DNA from: Chloroflexota bacterium
Lineage (GTDB): Bacteria; Chloroflexota; Anaerolineae; Anaerolineales; Villigracilaceae
DNA: 64,000 bases
Assembly (NCBI GenBank): GCA_013388855.1
Contig: JACAEM010000010.1
Coordinates: forward strand, 20,955-84,954
Direction: 5' to 3'
Shown: positions 36,236 to 45,675 of the stretch, one piece after another
Layout: each line of letters begins with the position of its first letter
Position numbering within the stretch: the stretch's first letter is position 1
Notes under the pieces: model-generated
What the model saw: only the letters and a program-made list of their open reading frames with translations
Told to the model about the DNA's origin: nothing
The model's database searches: none
Made by a program: the position numbers and the translations under genes

Positions 36236-36537
36236 TGGTTCCTGTTGAATATTACATCATCCTTTCGGCGATCCTGTTCTCCATCGGTGTGGCAGGAGTG
36301 GTGTTTCGCCGGAATCCGCTTGTCATTTTCATGTCCATCGAGTTGATGTTGAATGCGGCAAACCTTGCCATCGTGGCGTTCAGCAGCGTGCTCAACTCCT
36401 TCAGCGGGCAGATCTTTGTGTTCTTTGTCATTGCGGTCGCCGCGGCGGAAGTGGCGGTGGGGCTGGCGTTGATCGTCGAGATCTTCAAGACCAAACACAC
36501 CATCGACGTGGATCAGTTGAACAGTATGAAGGGATAA
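36235..36537 (+). CDS. nuoK: NADH-quinone oxidoreductase subunit K
   Basis: Small subunit of 100 residues with three helices, related to MnhC/MrpC. The conserved glutamates lie in [14 protein letters not shown] and [16 protein letters not shown], needed for proton transfer. A 55-base gap of AT-rich 'CCAATTAC'-type sequence separates it from nuoL; no gene in it. Confidence 0.95.
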   Translation: MVPVEYYIILSAILFSIGVAGVVFRRNPLVIFMSIELMLNAANLAIVAFSSVLNSFSGQIFVFFVIAVAAAEVAVGLALIVEIFKTKHTIDVDQLNSMKG

Positions 36538-36592
36538 AGAGCAATTCGTAATTGGTAATTACTATCTGCCAATTACTGATTTCGGAGATGCA

Positions 36593-38755
36593 ATGCACTT
36601 AAGCGAAACAGTAAATTCAGGGTTTTTCTTTCTCGCTCCATGGCTGGTCTTTGCGCCGGTCATCGGTTTGCTGATCAATATCATTTTCGGTGGCTGGTTC
36701 ATGAAACGCTCGTGGGGCGAGAGGGCTGTTGGTGTGGTTGCGAGCCTGGCGTCGGGCGCGTCGTTCGTTGTCAGCGTGCTGCTGGCTTGGTCGCTGGCGG
36801 CAGGTCACGGCGAGGCGGTGATCGTCCCCTTCCTTGAGTGGATACACATCGGCAGCCTTGAACTCGACTGGGCATTCCGTGTGGACTCTCTCTCCACTAC
36901 GATGATGCTGGTCGTCTCGGGCGTTGGGACGCTCATCCACATCTACGCCATCGGATACATGCACGAGGACGTGCGCTTCAAAGGGGATCCCGGACGGTTC
37001 CGCCGCTTCTTCGTCTTCCTCAACCTGTTCATCGCCATGATGATGATCCTCGTCAGCGGCGACTCGTACCTGATGCTGTTCGTCGGCTGGGAGGGGGTGG
37101 GGCTGTGCTCCTTCCTGCTCATCGGCTTCTGGTACGACATGGACACGCTGGGCAGACCTTCGTGGGCAAACTCGAACGCCGCCAAGAAAGCGTTCGTCAC
37201 CAACCGCGTGGGCGACTTTGGTTTCCTCATCGCCGCTTTTATCATGTTCTGGGCGTTTGGCAGTTTTCAGTTCGATGAGGTCTTCGAAGCCGCACACAGC
37301 GTGGCGCCCGGCGTGATTGTGGCAATCACCCTGTTCATGCTTGTGGGGGTGGCGGGCAAATCGGCGCAGATTCCGCTCTATGTCTGGCTGCCCGACGCGA
37401 TGGCAGGTCCGACGCCGGTTTCGGCGCTCATCCATGCTGCGACGATGGTGACGGCGGGCGTCTATCTCATCACGCGCTCGGCGGAACTGTACACGCTTGT
37501 GCCGCAGGCGCAATACATCGTGGCAATGACCGGCGCCATCACTGCCCTGTTTGCCGCGACGATTGCCGTCGGTCAATACGACATCAAGAAGGTGCTGGCA
37601 TATTCGACCATTTCGCAACTCGGCTTCATGGTTGCCGCGGTGGGCATGGGCGCTTTCGTGGCGGGCATGTTCCATCTCGTAACACACGCCTTCTTCAAGG
37701 CTTTGTTGTTCCTCTCCGCCGGTTCGGTCATTTTGGGCTTGGAACGCGGACATCACCATGCGGAACATGGTCACCATGAGGAGCATGGAAAAGGCAAAAC
37801 GAAATCCCCGAAGGGGGAGAAAGAAGGAAAGAGGAAAGAAGAACATCACGAAGTTTTCGACCCCGGCGATATGCGCAACATGGGCGGGCTTCGCAAGACC
37901 ATGCCGGTCACGTTCTGGTTGTACATGATTGGAACGCTGGCGCTGGCGGGCATTGTCCCGTTTGCGGGCTTCTGGTCGAAGGATGAGATTTTGCTCGATG
38001 CCAGCCGGCATTATCCCGCCGTGTACATTCTGTTGAGCATCGCCGCCTTCTTCACCGCCTTCTACATGGGGCGGCAAATCTGGATGGTCTTCTTTGGCGA
38101 GCCGCGTCATGAAGCCGCCGCTCATGCCGAGGAAAGCAAACCCATCATCACCGCTCCGCTGATGGTGCTGGCGGCGCTTTCCCTGCTGGGCGGAGCGCTC
38201 AACCTGCCGTTCGAAGGCTTCCATCAACTCGGTCACTGGCTGGAATACACCCTGCACGAGGTGGAGGCGCTTCCGCTCGACCTGCAGGTGGCGGGCATTT
38301 CCACCCTGCTGGCGCTGGCTGCCATTTTCCTCTCCTGGCTGATTTACGGGCGCAATCCGCTCAAGACTGGTCAACCCGACCCGTTGAAGAAACCGCTCGG
38401 CTTCATCTTCACCGGTATGGAGAACAAATGGTTTGTGGATGAAGGTTATTTTGCCGTCATCATCAATCCGTTCAAGAAGTTGTCCCAATTCCTGGCGGAT
38501 GTGATCGACTGGCGCTTCTGGCACGACTGGTTCCATGATACGGTCATTGCCGGGACGTACAACTGGGTGAGCAACATCGGTCTCAACCTCTACGCCGACC
38601 AGAAAGGTATTGATGCTTTTGCAAACTGGCTCGGCGCCGCGACACAATCCATATCGGCGACCATGCGCAAGGTCCAGAACGGATTCGTGCGTTCGTATGC
38701 CCTGTCGGTTTTGCTGGGCGTTGTCCTTATCGTAGGGTACTTGATTTTGAAGTAA
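36593..38755 (+). CDS. nuoL: NADH-quinone oxidoreductase subunit L
   Basis: The largest antiporter-like proton-pumping subunit, 720 residues. Markers include FVGWEGVGLCSFLLIGFWY, LYVWLPDAMAGPTPVSALIHAATMVTAGVYL in two halves, and a long C-terminal part consistent with the lateral helix. Unusual is a His/Lys/Glu-rich insertion at about 384-421 (GHHHAEHGHHEEHGKGK, then SPKGEKEGKRKEEHHE) in a loop between helices. Its DNA includes CCCCGAAGGGGGA, reminiscent of the dispersed palindromes. The core pump residues appear intact. Confidence 0.96.
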   Translation: MHLSETVNSGFFFLAPWLVFAPVIGLLINIIFGGWFMKRSWGERAVGVVASLASGASFVVSVLLAWSLAAGHGEAVIVPFLEWIHIGSLELDWAFRVDSLSTTMMLVVSGVGTLIHIYAIGYMHEDVRFKGDPGRFRRFFVFLNLFIAMMMILVSGDSYLMLFVGWEGVGLCSFLLIGFWYDMDTLGRPSWANSNAAKKAFVTNRVGDFGFLIAAFIMFWAFGSFQFDEVFEAAHSVAPGVIVAITLFMLVGVAGKSAQIPLYVWLPDAMAGPTPVSALIHAATMVTAGVYLITRSAELYTLVPQAQYIVAMTGAITALFAATIAVGQYDIKKVLAYSTISQLGFMVAAVGMGAFVAGMFHLVTHAFFKALLFLSAGSVILGLERGHHHAEHGHHEEHGKGKTKSPKGEKEGKRKEEHHEVFDPGDMRNMGGLRKTMPVTFWLYMIGTLALAGIVPFAGFWSKDEILLDASRHYPAVYILLSIAAFFTAFYMGRQIWMVFFGEPRHEAAAHAEESKPIITAPLMVLAALSLLGGALNLPFEGFHQLGHWLEYTLHEVEALPLDLQVAGISTLLALAAIFLSWLIYGRNPLKTGQPDPLKKPLGFIFTGMENKWFVDEGYFAVIINPFKKLSQFLADVIDWRFWHDWFHDTVIAGTYNWVSNIGLNLYADQKGIDAFANWLGAATQSISATMRKVQNGFVRSYALSVLLGVVLIVGYLILK

Positions 38756-38760
38756 ATTCT

Positions 38761-38805
38761 CCCTCACCCCGTCCTCTCTCCATTGGGGAGAGGACGGGGT
38801 GAGGG
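38761..38805. repeat. 18-bp-arm GC-rich palindrome between nuoL and nuoM
   Basis: CCCTCACCCCGTCCTCTC pairs exactly with GAGAGGACGGGGTGAGGG. It lies in the 65-base gap inside the nuo operon, so it is not a full terminator. It belongs to the same family as the copies at 20537, 58541 and 61321. Confidence 0.88.
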
Positions 38806-38820
38806 TAATGAGGATGGAAC

Positions 38821-40332
38821 ATGGAATTTCTTTTGCAACCTCTTACTTTGCTGACCTTCTTCCCGCTGCTGGGTGTGCTGGTCCTGCTCTTCATCCCCAG
38901 CGACAATAAATCCGCGCTGCGCTGGACGGCGCTTGTCACGACGTTGGTCACGTTTGGTATTTCGATCTGGGTGTTGACCCAATTCGACGCTTCGAACGTG
39001 AACCTGCAACTGGCCGCCCAATACGACTGGATCACCGTGGCTGGATGGAACATCCAATACTATCTCGGCATCGACGGTTTGAGCATTCTGTTGGTTTTGC
39101 TCACCGCGTTCCTCACGCCGATCTCCATCCTCTCCACATGGACTGCTGTGGAAGACCGCGTCAAGGTTTTCATGATCTTCTTCCTTCTGTTGGAAGTGGG
39201 CATGACCGGTGTCTTCCTGGCGCAGGATCTGTTCCTGTTCTATATCTTCTGGGAGTTCACACTCGTGCCGATGTATTTCCTCATCGGCATCTGGGGTGGA
39301 CCGCGCCGCATCTACGCCGCCATTAAATTCTTCCTCTACACCATGGCGGGTTCCGTTTTGATGCTGCTTGCCATTCTCTGGCTCGGTATTTACGGCGGAA
39401 CTTTTTCCGTGCCGGAATTGATCCAACAGGGTAATATCCCCGCCAATATTCAGTGGTGGTTATTCTTTGCCTTCGCTGCCGCCTTTGCCATCAAGGTCCC
39501 GATGTGGCCCCTCCATTCGTGGTTGCCCGACGCCCACGTGGAAGCGCCGACTGCCGGTTCGGTCATCCTAGCGGGCGTCCTGCTGAAGATGGGTACCTAC
39601 GGCTTCCTGCGCTTCAACCTGCCCCTGTTCCCCGAAGCGGCTGTCCGCGCCGCCCCGTGGATCGCGTTGCTCGCGACCATCGGCATCCTCTACGGCGCGA
39701 TGGTCTCCTACGCCCAGTCGGACGTGAAGAAACTGGTCGCCTATTCCTCCGTCAGCCACCTGGGTTTCGTGATGCTCGGTTTGTTCGCCATGAATCCACA
39801 GGGTGTGGCAGGTGCCATTTTACAGATGATCAATCACGGTCTCAGCACGGGCGCGTTGTTCCTCCTCGTCGGCATGATCTACGAACAGACCCACACCCGC
39901 GAAATCAAGGTCTATGGCGGCTTGTGGAAGATCACCCCGGTCTTCGGCTCGATCATGCTCATCGTCTCGCTTTCTTCAATGGGCTTGCCCGGACTCAATG
40001 GCTTTGTAGGCGAGTTCACGATTTTGCTCGGCGCGTTCGGTTCGCAAGCCATCGGTAATACAGCATACGCCATCCTCTCCGCCCTCGGTGTCATCATGGC
40101 GGCTGTCTATATCCTTTACATGTTCCAGAAGATGTTCCTCGGTCCGCAAGGCGAGATCGTGGACGAGGTCAAAAAGCACGGGCATGCCCTGCGCGACCTC
40201 AACTGGCGCGAGATCGTCACCGTCCTGCCGTTGCTGGTCTTCATCTTTTGGATCGGTCTGTATCCCAAACCCTTCTTCGCCCTCATGGCTCCCGCAGTCG
40301 AGAATCTGGTGAAGATGTTGCCGTTGCCCTAA
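38821..40332 (+). CDS. nuoM: NADH-quinone oxidoreductase subunit M
   Basis: Antiporter-like proton-pumping subunit of 503 residues with about 14 helices. Markers are FYIFWEFTLVPMYFLIGIWGG (key glutamate), MWPLHSWLPDAHVEAPTAGSV and KKLVAYSSVSHLGFVMLG. It is 15 bases from nuoN. Confidence 0.97.
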   Translation: MEFLLQPLTLLTFFPLLGVLVLLFIPSDNKSALRWTALVTTLVTFGISIWVLTQFDASNVNLQLAAQYDWITVAGWNIQYYLGIDGLSILLVLLTAFLTPISILSTWTAVEDRVKVFMIFFLLLEVGMTGVFLAQDLFLFYIFWEFTLVPMYFLIGIWGGPRRIYAAIKFFLYTMAGSVLMLLAILWLGIYGGTFSVPELIQQGNIPANIQWWLFFAFAAAFAIKVPMWPLHSWLPDAHVEAPTAGSVILAGVLLKMGTYGFLRFNLPLFPEAAVRAAPWIALLATIGILYGAMVSYAQSDVKKLVAYSSVSHLGFVMLGLFAMNPQGVAGAILQMINHGLSTGALFLLVGMIYEQTHTREIKVYGGLWKITPVFGSIMLIVSLSSMGLPGLNGFVGEFTILLGAFGSQAIGNTAYAILSALGVIMAAVYILYMFQKMFLGPQGEIVDEVKKHGHALRDLNWREIVTVLPLLVFIFWIGLYPKPFFALMAPAVENLVKMLPLP

Positions 40333-40347
40333 AGCCACGGAGCGGTC

Positions 40348-41796
40348 ATGACGCTATCATACACAGAATTTGAAGTAATTGGACCCTATGCCCTGCTCAC
40401 CATCTGGGCGTGTATTCTCCTGCTCATAGACCTCTTCATTCCACGGGGTCAAAAATGGGTTACCGCCCTCCTTTCAGCCGTTGGGCTGGCAGTCACGCTT
40501 GGCTTTACCCTTACCCAGGTTGGTCTCGAACGAGAAGGCTTCAACAAGATGGTGGTGGTCGATGGTTTCTCCACCTTCATCAACGCACTCCTCCTCGTCA
40601 GCGGTTTGCTCGGCGTGGCGCTTGCCTATGGGTACGTCAAACGCATGGGGCTTGAACGCGGCGAGTATTACACACTCCTGCTGTTCAGCGTCACCGGCAT
40701 GATGCTCATGGCGCAAGCCGCCGATCTGATCGTGGTCTTCCTCGCCCTGGAACTGCTTTCCATTCCGCTCTACGTACTTGCCGCATTCAACCGTCCCAAG
40801 ACCGAATCAGAGGAGGCAGGACTCAAATACTTCCTGCTTGGCGCGTTCGCAACCGGATTTGTTGTCTACGGGACTGCCCTTGTCTTCGGCGCAACCGGTC
40901 ATACCAACCTTTCCTCCATTGTTGCCTACGCCTCCACCGGGACCTCGGGCCTGCTCCTGACCATTGGCGCCGCCCTCATCCTCGTAGGGTTCGGCTTCAA
41001 AGTCGCGGCGGTCCCCTTCCACATGTGGACGCCCGATGTGTATCAGGGCGCTCCCTCCGCAGTGACGGCCTTCATGTCCTCCGGCGCAAAGATCGCCGGG
41101 TTCGCCGCGTTGTTGCGCGTCTTTTCGACCGCCTTCCCAACCCTCGCCGCCTACATGACCGATATCCTTTGGGCGCTCGCCGCGGTGACCATGATCCTCG
41201 GCAACTTCATCGCCATCTCGCAGACGAACATCAAGCGCCTGCTGGCGTATTCCAGTATCGCTCATGCAGGGTATATCCTCATGGCATTCGTGCCCTATGG
41301 AAATCCCGAAGTACGTAACGTTTCCATCGCCGCGGGACTCTTTTACCTCGTCGCGTACGCAGTGACCAATTTTGGCGCGTGGGGCGTGGTCATTGCCCTC
41401 GAAAAAGCCGAAAACAAAGGGTTGGAAATCGCCGATTATGCCGGACTCGGGCGGAAATATCCTGCTCTTGCCGCCGCCATGACAGTCTTCATGCTCTCGC
41501 TCATCGGCTTCCCGCCCACGCTGGGGATGGTCGGCAAGTTCTATCTCTTCCGCGCTGTGCTTACGGGCGGGTATGTCTGGCTTGCCATCATCGGCGTACT
41601 AACCTCCCTCGTTTCCGCGTACTACTATCTGCGGGTAGTCGTCACCATGTACATGAAGGACGGTGAACCGGTCACCGAACGCGAGACCTGGCTTTCCATC
41701 ACCACCGGCGCAACCGCCATCCTGACAGTGGTTGTCAGCCTCGCGCCGCAATCCCTGTTTTCATGGGCGAAGGATGCGCTGTTGAAATTGTTCTAG
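40348..41796 (+). CDS. nuoN: NADH-quinone oxidoreductase subunit N
   Basis: Third antiporter-like subunit, 482 residues. Markers are LALELLSIPLYVLAAFNR, VAAVPFHMWTPDVYQGAPSAVTAF and IKRLLAYSSIAHAGYILM. It is the last gene of the nuo operon and is followed within 25 bases by a textbook terminator. All 14 subunits are present, so the operon should give a complete proton-pumping enzyme. Confidence 0.97.
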   Translation: MTLSYTEFEVIGPYALLTIWACILLLIDLFIPRGQKWVTALLSAVGLAVTLGFTLTQVGLEREGFNKMVVVDGFSTFINALLLVSGLLGVALAYGYVKRMGLERGEYYTLLLFSVTGMMLMAQAADLIVVFLALELLSIPLYVLAAFNRPKTESEEAGLKYFLLGAFATGFVVYGTALVFGATGHTNLSSIVAYASTGTSGLLLTIGAALILVGFGFKVAAVPFHMWTPDVYQGAPSAVTAFMSSGAKIAGFAALLRVFSTAFPTLAAYMTDILWALAAVTMILGNFIAISQTNIKRLLAYSSIAHAGYILMAFVPYGNPEVRNVSIAAGLFYLVAYAVTNFGAWGVVIALEKAENKGLEIADYAGLGRKYPALAAAMTVFMLSLIGFPPTLGMVGKFYLFRAVLTGGYVWLAIIGVLTSLVSAYYYLRVVVTMYMKDGEPVTERETWLSITTGATAILTVVVSLAPQSLFSWAKDALLKLF

Positions 41797-41820
41797 TCGA
41801 GCGAAGACTTGATCGATAGC

Positions 41821-41852
41821 AGGGACGGGTTGAAACCCGTCCCTATTTTTAT
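41821..41852 (+). terminator. Rho-independent terminator of the nuo operon
   Basis: AGGGACGGGTT and AACCCGTCCCT form a perfect 11-bp stem around GA, followed by ATTTTTATT. It overlaps the end of the converging GGDEF gene. Confidence 0.93.
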
Positions 41853-43558
41853 TCCCGCCCTGAATAAAGATGGACCTGCCCCCTCCCCGCATTCTTTGCC
41901 GTGTATAGGGCCTTGTCTGCGTGGCTGAGAAGTTCGTTCAACGACCGGGGGGCGTCGGGGTCGTCCATCGTCATACAGCCGACACCGATGCTTGGCGTCA
42001 GTTCGATAATCCCCGCGTCACTGCTGATCGTGTACTCCTTGATTGTCTGGCTGATGCGTTTGGCGACCAGCACACCGTTCTCCGGTAGGGTTTCCGGAAG
42101 CAGGACAATGAATTCGTCTCCGCCATAGCGTCCCGAGATCTCGGTCGACCGAAGCGTGGAGCGGATCACGTTTGCAACCGTGGTCAACGCCTTATCCCCG
42201 GAGGCATGCCCGTGCTGGTCGTTGATCTGTTTGAAGTGGTCCACATCCAGCATCAACGCGCAGAGCGGGTGCCTATAACGTATCGCCCGTTTCCATTCCT
42301 GTTCCGCGAGATTTAGGAAATGCCGCCGGTTGAACAGGTTGGTCAACGGGTCGCGTGTAGCGAGTTCCTCCAAAATGGCATGGACGCGTTTATGCTCGTC
42401 GAGTTCGGTCTGTAGTTTTTCCTTTTGCAGACGCTGGATCTCCGCGTCGCGCTGGGCAGTCTCGACCTGATTGGAGACCCGCAAGGCGGCGAGTTGCCTG
42501 AGGGCGCCCTCCCCTGCGATTTCCTCTCTCAATGACTGGAATTTTTTGTAATGCTCCAGCGCCTTGTCGAACCGTTTGCGTTTCTCGAATATTTCGGACA
42601 AATAATGGTGACAGCGCGCCTGCTCGTTCCGCATTTTCATCTGCGCGGCTACCTCCAGCGCGTTGAGCAATTCCTTTTCCGCACGCTCGAGGTTGTTCTG
42701 TACAAGATATACCTGTCCCAGATCCACGAGAACGTAGGCGGAACTGATATCGCGGCCGTATTGGTCGAAAAGCGACGCCGCATTGTGGAGGTTCAATTGA
42801 GCCTGCTCATATTTCCCCATGCCGGTGAATATTTCCCCGATGGTGGCGGTGATGTTGATCACGTCACCTTTCAAGCCGGCCTGTTTTGCCAGTTCCAGGC
42901 TTTTCTCCGCCATTTCGAGAGCGCTGGCGTATTCCCCGGATTTCATCAGAATGGATGCCCAATTATTGAGAATGCGCGATTGCCCTTCGATGCTGTTCAA
43001 TCCCATGAAAATATCGTGGGCATCCCTGTACATTTGGACGGCCTCCGCCGGGTCCATGTAGATGCTTGCCACCAGGTCCAGACACCAGGCTTCCCGTTCG
43101 CGATACCCCAGTTCTCGCGCTGCCTTCAGGGATTTCAACCCGAACTCGAGGGAAGCCGGGTAATTGCCCGAATAGTAATATGCCCAGCCCAGCGTATACC
43201 AGGCATCGATCAGTGTCTCAGATTGTGCCTGATCCTTGAGGTATGACAGCGCGTCCAAGGCGCGAGGGATAGATGCATCGAGATTGCCTGCCTCGCCATC
43301 CAGAAAGGATAATGTGACCAGACTGGCAGCGATGCCGTGCTTGTATGTTTGTCCATCCGTACCGGAGGATTTTGCCATTTCCATGGATTCCAGACTGAGG
43401 GTGAGCGCGCGTTCAGGTTCCCGAATGCGCAACTGCCATGCAAGGCTGTTCATCAGGTCGATCTTCTCCTGAGAGGAAACAGCCTGCGCAATCCTTTTTT
43501 CCAGCTGTTGCACAGACTGTGGCGTTCGTCCTTTTTCCAGCCTTGGGTTTCTCAGCAT
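41849..43558 (-). CDS. TPR-repeat diguanylate cyclase (GGDEF)
   Basis: A 569-residue cytosolic protein. The first ~370 residues form tetratricopeptide repeats (for example SGNYPASLEFGLKSLKAARELG, GKYEQAQLNLHNAASLF). A short coiled coil follows (about 370-400, KEKLQTELDEHKRV). The C-terminal GGDEF domain (about 400-560) has DPLTNLFNRR, LDVDHFKQINDQHGH and an intact RYGGDEF (about 477-483), so it should make cyclic di-GMP. No RxxD inhibitory site is obvious, and no membrane or sensor domain is present; the repeats probably bind a partner. It converges on nuoN across a shared terminator. Confidence 0.92.
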   Translation of the reverse strand: MLRNPRLEKGRTPQSVQQLEKRIAQAVSSQEKIDLMNSLAWQLRIREPERALTLSLESMEMAKSSGTDGQTYKHGIAASLVTLSFLDGEAGNLDASIPRALDALSYLKDQAQSETLIDAWYTLGWAYYYSGNYPASLEFGLKSLKAARELGYREREAWCLDLVASIYMDPAEAVQMYRDAHDIFMGLNSIEGQSRILNNWASILMKSGEYASALEMAEKSLELAKQAGLKGDVINITATIGEIFTGMGKYEQAQLNLHNAASLFDQYGRDISSAYVLVDLGQVYLVQNNLERAEKELLNALEVAAQMKMRNEQARCHHYLSEIFEKRKRFDKALEHYKKFQSLREEIAGEGALRQLAALRVSNQVETAQRDAEIQRLQKEKLQTELDEHKRVHAILEELATRDPLTNLFNRRHFLNLAEQEWKRAIRYRHPLCALMLDVDHFKQINDQHGHASGDKALTTVANVIRSTLRSTEISGRYGGDEFIVLLPETLPENGVLVAKRISQTIKEYTISSDAGIIELTPSIGVGCMTMDDPDAPRSLNELLSHADKALYTAKNAGRGQVHLYSGRE

Positions 43559-43855
43559 GGTTTATCTTTTTCGGTCCGGCGAGGTACGATCTACGGTTTG
43601 ATTCGATACGCTGCCGCACCGTTTGAAAAAGTATAGCATATTTCAACTGGTGTAATGGTATCCTGTTAAGACAGGAACGCTGCGGAGGTGAGGAGCTCGC
43701 CTCCGCAGTTTGATCAATCCAATGATTTTCCTACGGTGTGTGCCTGACTTGCACTCCGAAATTCACCCAAACTTGCGTTTCACAAATTTATTATTTCAAT
43801 CGACAGAAGTACGCGCTTTATGGGCGTGTAATAGACTCTGTAAGGAACGTTCCAT
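43559..43855. other. Intergenic stretch with a 13-bp-arm hairpin, no gene seen
   Basis: CTGCGGAGGTGAG (43680-43692) pairs with CTCGCCTCCGCAG (43696-43708), one G-T pair, loop GAG. It may end the transcript of the frameshifted gene upstream on the minus strand, or carry structure in either direction. The remainder, including a 62-codon frame at 43738, shows no coding signs. Confidence 0.55.
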
Positions 43856-44408
43856 TCAAGCACCGTGAAAGGATTGTCTTGCTACAAAAGACTTGTTGCC
43901 GATGTAGAAAACGGGTCTCATGGTAGGATTCGGGGATTTGCCAAGTGTGCCGACTAGACTTTGAACGACGCCCGCCTTCACGGGTCTCGTCAACGAGTTG
44001 TAACTGATCAAGCCCAGGATCATGGAACCCAGAATGCTTACGCTCAACCACAGGCAGGGGTCACTGACGGGACGCAAGGTCATGATGATAATGCTCCCCA
44101 GCGCGCCGCTGACCGCGATCAACAGGAACGATGTGAGTCCGCCTGTGAAGAATCGTCTCTTCTGGTAGGGGCTCATCTTTCCGTTGTGGTTGTAACGAAG
44201 ATCTTCCATCTCGAAATCGAAGAAAGTCATCAGTCTTTCCTGCGCCAGTCTTCTTTTGTTGCGCAGTTCGATGGAGGCCTCGTCAAGTGACAGGTCCGAT
44301 AGAAGATGAGTATTCCCGCAGTATTTCGCAGGAAACTTGTTCTGTTTCTGAAGCTACTTCCAGGCTGGCGCCGCAGGATGGGCAGGAAAGGGTGATCAAA
44401 TTGTCCAT
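43856..44408 (-). pseudogene. Zinc-ribbon membrane protein gene broken by a single-base frameshift
   Basis: The first frame starts at 44408 (MDNLITLSCPSCGASLEVASE) and stops at 44283 after 41 codons. The natural continuation lies in the next frame. Dropping one A from the AAA at 44324-44326 joins VSCE to YCGNTHLLSDLSLDEAS, completing a CxxC...CxxC zinc ribbon. That then runs into EIRNKRR-type helices, MEDLRYN, and two membrane segments (about 80-130). The downstream frame alone (start 44230) gives 124 residues with two helices. The lesion may be a real mutation or a sequencing error. Function unknown; similar zinc ribbon plus two-helix proteins are common but uncharacterised. Confidence 0.75.
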
Positions 44409-44514
44409 GATTGCATCTTGTAGATCACAATTCTTTTCTCGAAACAGCCGACCGATTGGGAATAACCGTATAACTCCTTTTCGACAGCATTATACACTTC
44501 TCTGCCCGGTGGAA

Positions 44515-45549
44515 TTACACATTGAAACTTACCTTCTCTTTCAAGACATTCGGCAGGCTGGGGAGTTTGCTGCGTTCGATTAAAAAGGTTGCCACTTCGG
44601 TGATCTCGCGGAAGGCGTAATGCTGGCTCAAGGTCCCTTCGAGGTAGCCTGCGCCGCTGGTGCCGCCCGTCCCCGCACGGACGCCAATCATGCGGCGTAC
44701 CATCGAGAAATGACGGTAGCGCCAATTGGAGAGCAGTTCGTCGATCTCGGAGAGTGTGTTCAATAACTCGAACGGCAACTGGAAAATTGGCAGGTCGCGG
44801 TAAAGCGTGATGAACAACGCCGCTTGCATGGCTTTGGGCGAAAGATCGCCGCGCCCGTCCTTGAAAAAGACCGCATCGAATTCCACCAGCCTCCCGCCTT
44901 CACCCGCCGACAACCCGGCTGAGTAGACCCGGCGATACTCCGTCCAGAACTTGTTTCCGTTTGATTCATCTGCTGTCTTATACTCCACCCAGTATTGCTC
45001 CTCGAAGAACGGCATCCTCTCCAACCACTTGACGATCAATTGCTTCAACGTACTTTCGCTTTCCACGCGAGTCACTTCCTGCATGTCGTTTTCGGACAGA
45101 CTGCCGCGGCGCGTGGACTTGTAATACTCCTTTTTATGACGTTCCTCCATTTTCAGACCCAACTTTGCTTCAATCAACCGGAATTGTTTGCTTTGGAATC
45201 CCGAAGCGGGCAGAAGGTAATTTCGGAATTCCAGAAAATCGAGCGCGGTCATGGTTTCGAGCACACTCACCTGCTGGTTGAGCAGTTCGAGGATTTTCAC
45301 GATCCGCTTGAGTTTATGCACCACATTGCTCATATCCGGCGTGTTCTCGTTGATGCGCTCCTGGATGAAGATGTTCCGCACGAGATCGAGCTCGAAGAGA
45401 ATCTGCTTGAACCACAGTTCATATGCCTGATGAATGATGATGAAGAGCATCTCGTCGTTGCCATCCTCCATCTTGTCGAAACTGCGCGGGCGCTGACAGT
45501 TCAGGATTTTGTCGAGTTCGATGTAATCGGAATAGTAGAGGTCGTCCAT
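44515..45549 (-). CDS. kynA: Tryptophan 2,3-dioxygenase
   Basis: Heme dioxygenase of 344 residues opening the indole ring of tryptophan to N-formylkynurenine, the first step of the kynurenine pathway. Family motifs are LFIIIHQAYELWFKQILFE near the N-terminus, FLEFRNYLLPASGFQS, and the C-terminal WRYRHFSMVRRMIG followed by GTGGTSGAGYL. No other kynurenine-pathway gene is beside it. The 105 bases separating it from the broken zinc-ribbon gene hold no gene. Confidence 0.94.
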   Translation of the reverse strand: MDDLYYSDYIELDKILNCQRPRSFDKMEDGNDEMLFIIIHQAYELWFKQILFELDLVRNIFIQERINENTPDMSNVVHKLKRIVKILELLNQQVSVLETMTALDFLEFRNYLLPASGFQSKQFRLIEAKLGLKMEERHKKEYYKSTRRGSLSENDMQEVTRVESESTLKQLIVKWLERMPFFEEQYWVEYKTADESNGNKFWTEYRRVYSAGLSAGEGGRLVEFDAVFFKDGRGDLSPKAMQAALFITLYRDLPIFQLPFELLNTLSEIDELLSNWRYRHFSMVRRMIGVRAGTGGTSGAGYLEGTLSQHYAFREITEVATFLIERSKLPSLPNVLKEKVSFNV

Positions 45550-45662
45550 AATTCTCCTTTGGATTCATGTCATTGGAACGCAGACTGCGAAATACTCATC
45601 TGGAAATTTCCTGTGATTATTTCATCAGCCCTTCAAGCTTCCTCACAACGCGGATGATTAAG

Positions 45663-45668
45663 TATAAT
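45663..45668 (+). promoter_or_regulatory. -10 element 7 bases before the HAD phosphatase start
   Basis: TATAAT ends at 45668, the ATG is at 45676, and no Shine-Dalgarno lies between. Suggests a leaderless mRNA. No convincing -35 seen. Confidence 0.5.
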
Positions 45669-45675
45669 CGCCTCC

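Noticed and set aside
36617..38767. A 716-codon open frame antisense to nuoL
   Set aside because: It mirrors nuoL, an unmistakable complex I gene; long antisense frames are expected from biased third positions. Its translation is rich in His, Arg and Glu without any fold-like pattern.
43738..43926. Short plus-strand frame of 62 codons
   Set aside because: No ribosome binding site, no recognisable pattern, and it overlaps the end of the broken zinc-ribbon gene.
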